Assembly (NCBI GenBank): GCA_025363495.1
Contig: JANYDR010000105.1
Location: 1 to 5,412 of the forward strand
Direction: 5' to 3'
Source of the DNA: Cyclobacteriaceae bacterium
GTDB taxonomy: Bacteria; Bacteroidota; Bacteroidia; Cytophagales; Cyclobacteriaceae
Length of the DNA stretch: 5,412 nucleotides
The notes beneath the pieces are model-generated. The model did not search any database. It was given only the letters and a program-made list of their open reading frames with translations, and was not told the origin of the DNA. A program made the position numbers and the translations under genes. Positions within the stretch are counted from its first letter, which is position 1, and each line of letters opens with the position of its first letter. Positions 4,916 to 5,412 of the stretch are shown in pieces.

Positions 4916-5412
4916 ATGATTTTTACAATTCCATCAATAGGACTTGCCATGCCAACCGACGAAGATTGGGGACGACTTTATAATTTTAATACTACCGGTG
5001 ATGCAGGTTTAATAATGCCACCTAGAAGCTATTACTTCCGCGATTTTTTTGCGGGAAGTTGGAAAGACATCTCTCTAGGATTTATCTATTGTGCAATGGG
5101 TAATGGCGGTGGTGACACTGCCAATATTGTTGCTGAAAGATTAGTTGAGGATGCGCCAATCAATCTTTTTCATTTTGGCCTAACAAAATCAAATAATGGC
5201 ACTGTGCCTGTAGGGGATAACCCTTCGTTCATTGGATTGCGTGGAGTCTTGGGAGGTATTACCCAAATAATGACTTCTCCATTGCAATTGGCGCAACTTT
5301 TATACACTCAAGTCAGTAGTGGTTTAACTGTGCTTGCGGACAATCCTGTTCAAATTCCTTTAATGCAAGGAGTTACTGGAACTCCTTTTGCAATGTTTGG
5401 TATTCGATTGAT
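4916..5412 (+). CDS. Unrecognised protein, 3'-truncated by the window edge
   Basis: An open frame runs from the ATG at 4916 to the right edge without a stop, giving at least 165 residues. It starts 5 bases after the previous stop. The sequence opens MIFTIPSIGLAMPTDEDWGR. A second in-frame ATG at 4949 (M12, MPTDEDWGRLYNF) could be the real start, as the first 11 residues are hydrophobic and the acidic stretch after M12 looks like an ordinary N-terminus. Further on come DFFAGSWKDISLGFIYCAMG (43-62), then GGGDTANIVAERLVED (64-79) and HFGLTKSN (86-93). A long mixed helix/loop segment follows (LGGITQIMTSPLQLAQLLYT, 112-131). No known motif is recognised. Composition matches the AT-richer preceding genes. 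Same-strand, close-packed context suggests another tail or virion protein. No Shine-Dalgarno sequence is seen at either ATG. Confidence 0.7.
   Translation, partial: MIFTIPSIGLAMPTDEDWGRLYNFNTTGDAGLIMPPRSYYFRDFFAGSWKDISLGFIYCAMGNGGGDTANIVAERLVEDAPINLFHFGLTKSNNGTVPVGDNPSFIGLRGVLGGITQIMTSPLQLAQLLYTQVSSGLTVLADNPVQIPLMQGVTGTPFAMFGIRL

Noticed and set aside
4912..4983. Short frame from the ATG at 4912 (23 residues)
   Set aside because: It starts 4 bases before the ATG at 4916 and stops at 4983, while the other frame stays open to the window end with normal protein character.

Overview
The window is a stretch of the virion structural module of a tailed double-stranded DNA phage (or prophage). Every supported gene reads on the + strand. 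The strongest anchor is a 308-residue HK97-fold major capsid protein of the Mu gpT-like kind. A probable decoration protein lies upstream of it, and a second decoration or surface protein carrying a common phage beta domain lies downstream. Two consecutive head-tail adaptor-like genes and two unrecognised, probably tail-related genes follow. There is no tRNA, transposon, CRISPR array or integrase. The host cannot be named from this sequence. Most starts lack a Shine-Dalgarno sequence and are preceded by A-rich DNA, a pattern known in several bacterial groups including Bacteroidetes, but that is only a weak hint.

Layout. 2-484: 3' part of an unrecognised gene whose frame is open to the left edge. 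494-1048: putative decoration protein. 1081-2007: major capsid protein. 2034-2771: beta-rich, probable decoration or fibre protein with an inserted domain. 2772-2869: the only notable gap, almost filled by a structured RNA candidate. 2870-3484 and 3481-4053: tandem, probably paralogous adaptor/connector proteins sharing an ATGA overlap. 4053-4910: unrecognised protein coupled through TAATG. 4916 to the right edge: a further unrecognised partial gene. Genes are packed closely, so transcription as one late operon is likely, although no promoter or terminator can be supported.

The most interesting item is the 2775-2859 element. Its outer 8-bp stem encloses two hairpins, one with a perfect 10-bp GC-rich stem, with only one or two unpaired bases at the junction. 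The two hairpin loops carry complementary hexamers (one G-U pair) that could form a kissing interaction. The element lies between the stop of one structural gene and the start of the next, 10 nt before an ATG that has no Shine-Dalgarno sequence. Composition also changes here, from about half G+C in the capsid genes to clearly AT-richer adaptor and tail genes. A cis-acting regulatory or processing element, or a phage small RNA, are both possible. A published metagenome-derived motif named Mu-gpT-DE (Mu gpT downstream element) is an obvious comparison, but I cannot check it here.

In functional terms, the capsid protein would form the shell, the two flanking beta-rich proteins would bind or decorate it, the paired adaptors would join portal to tail, and the last two genes probably contribute to the tail or head closure.
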